DNA from: Limnoperna fortunei
Lineage: Eukaryota; Mollusca; Bivalvia; Mytilida; Modiolidae
Length of the DNA stretch: 64,000 nucleotides
Assembly (NCBI GenBank): GCA_944474755.1
Contig: OX104116.1
Location: 2,959,494 to 3,023,493, forward strand
Direction: 5' to 3'
Shown: positions 62,901 through 64,000 of the stretch, piece after piece
Position numbering within the stretch: position 1 is the stretch's first letter
Layout: every line of letters begins with the position of its first letter
Made by a program: the position numbers and the translations under genes
Notes under the pieces: generated by a model
What the model was told of the DNA's origin: nothing
Seen by the model: only the letters and a program-made list of their open reading frames with translations
The model's database searches: none

Positions 62901-64000
62901 TACAGGTATATATACTTGTACTAATTGTCTATCAGTGTACAGGTATGTATTCTTGTGCTAGTTGTCGATCAGTGTACAGGTATGTATACTTGTACTAATT
63001 GTCTATCAGTGTACAGGTATGTATTCTTCTACAAATTGTCGATCAGTGTACAGGTATGTATACTTGTACTAGTTGTCTATCAGTCTCCAGGTATGTATAT
63101 TTGTACCAATTGTCTATCAGTGTACAGGTATGTATACTAGTACTAATTGTCTATCAGTGTACAGGTATGTATTCTTGTACTAACTGTCTATCAGTGTACA
63201 GGTGTGTATTCTTGTTCTAGTTCTCTATCAGTGTACAGGTGTGTATACTTGTACTAATTGTCTATCAGAGTACAGGTATGAATACTTGTGCTAATTGTCT
63301 ATCAGTGTACACGTGTGTATACTTGTACTAGTTGTCTGTCAGTGTACAGGTATATATACTTGTGCTAATTGTCTATCAGTGTACACGTGTGTATTCTTGT
63401 ACTAGTTGTCTATCGGTGTACAGGTATGTATACATGTACTAATTGTCTATAAGTGTACAGGTATGTATTCTTGTACTAGTTGTCTATCGGTGTACAGGTA
63501 TGTATACTTGTACCAGTTGTCTATAAGTGTACAGGTATGTATTCTTGTACTAGTTGTCTATCGGTGTACAGGTATGTATACTTGTACCAGTTGTCTATAA
63601 GTGTACAGGTATGTATTCTTGTACTAGATGTCTATCAGTGTACAGGTATGTATACTTCCACTAATTGTCTATCAGTGTCCAGGTATGCATTCTTGTACTA
63701 GTTGTCTATCATTGTACAGGTATGTATACTTGTACTAGTTGTCTATCAGTGTACAGGTATGTATATGTGTACTAGCTGTATATCAGTGTACAGGTATGTA
63801 TACTTGTACTAATTGTCTATCAGTGTACAGGTATGTATACTTGTACTAGTTGTCTATCAGTGTACAGGGATGTATTCTTGTGCTAGTTGTCTATCAGTGT
63901 ACAGGTATGTATACTTGTACTAGTTGCCTATCAGTGTACAGGTATATATACTTGTACTAGTTGTCTATCAGTCTCCAGGTATGTATACTTGAACTAATTG
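56450..64000 (+). repeat. Tandem pair of 3901-bp satellite blocks
   Basis: The markers at 56470 and 57414 recur at 60371 and 61315, and variant runs near 59024 and 59505 recur at 62925 and 63406, all at +3901. Part of the block (about 49.6-51.0 kb) also matches at +9347. The second copy runs off the window end. Confidence 0.85.

Larger units (their letters stand above)
38500..64000 (+). repeat. 37-bp satellite array, about 690 units, open at the window end
   Basis: A head-to-tail 37-bp unit fills the rest of the window with no other sequence inserted; 38569-38605 is a canonical unit. Common sequence types differ at fixed places: CTTCCACTAATTG with GTGTCCAGG; TATTCTTGTAC; TATATGTGTACTAGTTGTAT; GTGTACACGTGTG; GTCTCCAGG. 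A few units are 36, 46 or 47 bp. Canonical units carry the imperfect dyad GTACAGGTAT-GT-ATACTTGTAC (one mismatch). Because 37 is not a multiple of three, any frame cycles through all three phases and meets TAG or TAA in CTAGTT/CTAATT about every 111 bases, so the 70-150 codon frames across the array are artefacts. The array could be a centromeric, subtelomeric or interstitial satellite. Confidence 0.98.

Noticed and set aside
38749..63701. Many plus-strand frames of 64-147 codons with Val/Tyr/Cys-rich repetitive products across the satellite
   Set aside because: They are the 37-bp unit read through its three phases; length is set by which variant units lack the CTAG/CTAA stop. No initiation context, no codon conservation, and the same peptide recurs only where blocks are duplicated.
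38500..64000. CRISPR-like regular 37-bp repeats
   Set aside because: Units are directly adjacent with no spacers, and the DNA is eukaryotic. This is a satellite.

Overview
This is eukaryotic, AT-rich, non-coding DNA dominated by mobile elements and repeats. No host protein-coding gene could be supported. The tRNA-headed SINE family, the two kinds of Ty3/gypsy element, the many foldback/MITE-like repeats and a very long minisatellite-type array suggest a marine invertebrate. A bivalve mollusc is my best guess; that is inference from repeat style, not a sequence match.

Layout. 1-6602: the 3' two thirds or more of an apparently intact Ty3/gypsy LTR retrotransposon (gag tail, complete pol, polypurine tract, 3' LTR). 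Gag and pol are joined by a textbook -1 frameshift signal. 6603-23109: anonymous DNA with a minus-strand SINE, a 626-bp MITE with a 9-bp target duplication, a 99-bp-arm palindrome, a second TIR element, a 135-bp higher-order tandem repeat split by a SINE, a dispersed inverted-repeat family, and two LINE C-terminal relics. 23110-28450: a dispersed repeat copy interrupted by a second, decayed Ty3/gypsy element (23177-28158). This element has short LTRs and a 5-6 bp target duplication, and the homologous uninterrupted repeat lies at 16170-16625. 28451-30746: a Tc1/mariner transposase tail, an internally duplicated dispersed repeat and nested foldback elements. 30747-38383: a 3.5-kb segment present twice in direct orientation, separated by a SINE and a 250-bp patch of satellite. 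38500-64000: an uninterrupted array of a 37-bp satellite (about 690 units) that continues beyond the window.

How parts relate. The first retroelement is read as one transcript: gag is translated, and a slip at TTTAAAC (807-813) would give the protease-RT-RNase H-integrase polyprotein. The second element is dead, with many frame breaks, a deletion across the start of RNase H and an altered RT active site. The satellite array is a mosaic of kilobase-scale internal duplications (offsets of 1304, 1867, 3901, 4252, 9347 and 12516 bp), which shows recent block amplification. Each canonical unit carries a 22-bp imperfect dyad. The duplicated 3.5-kb flank ends at satellite both times, so flank and array probably amplified together. 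I found no evidence for a new protein-based system. The most notable objects are the dyad satellite with its block structure and the frameshift cassette.
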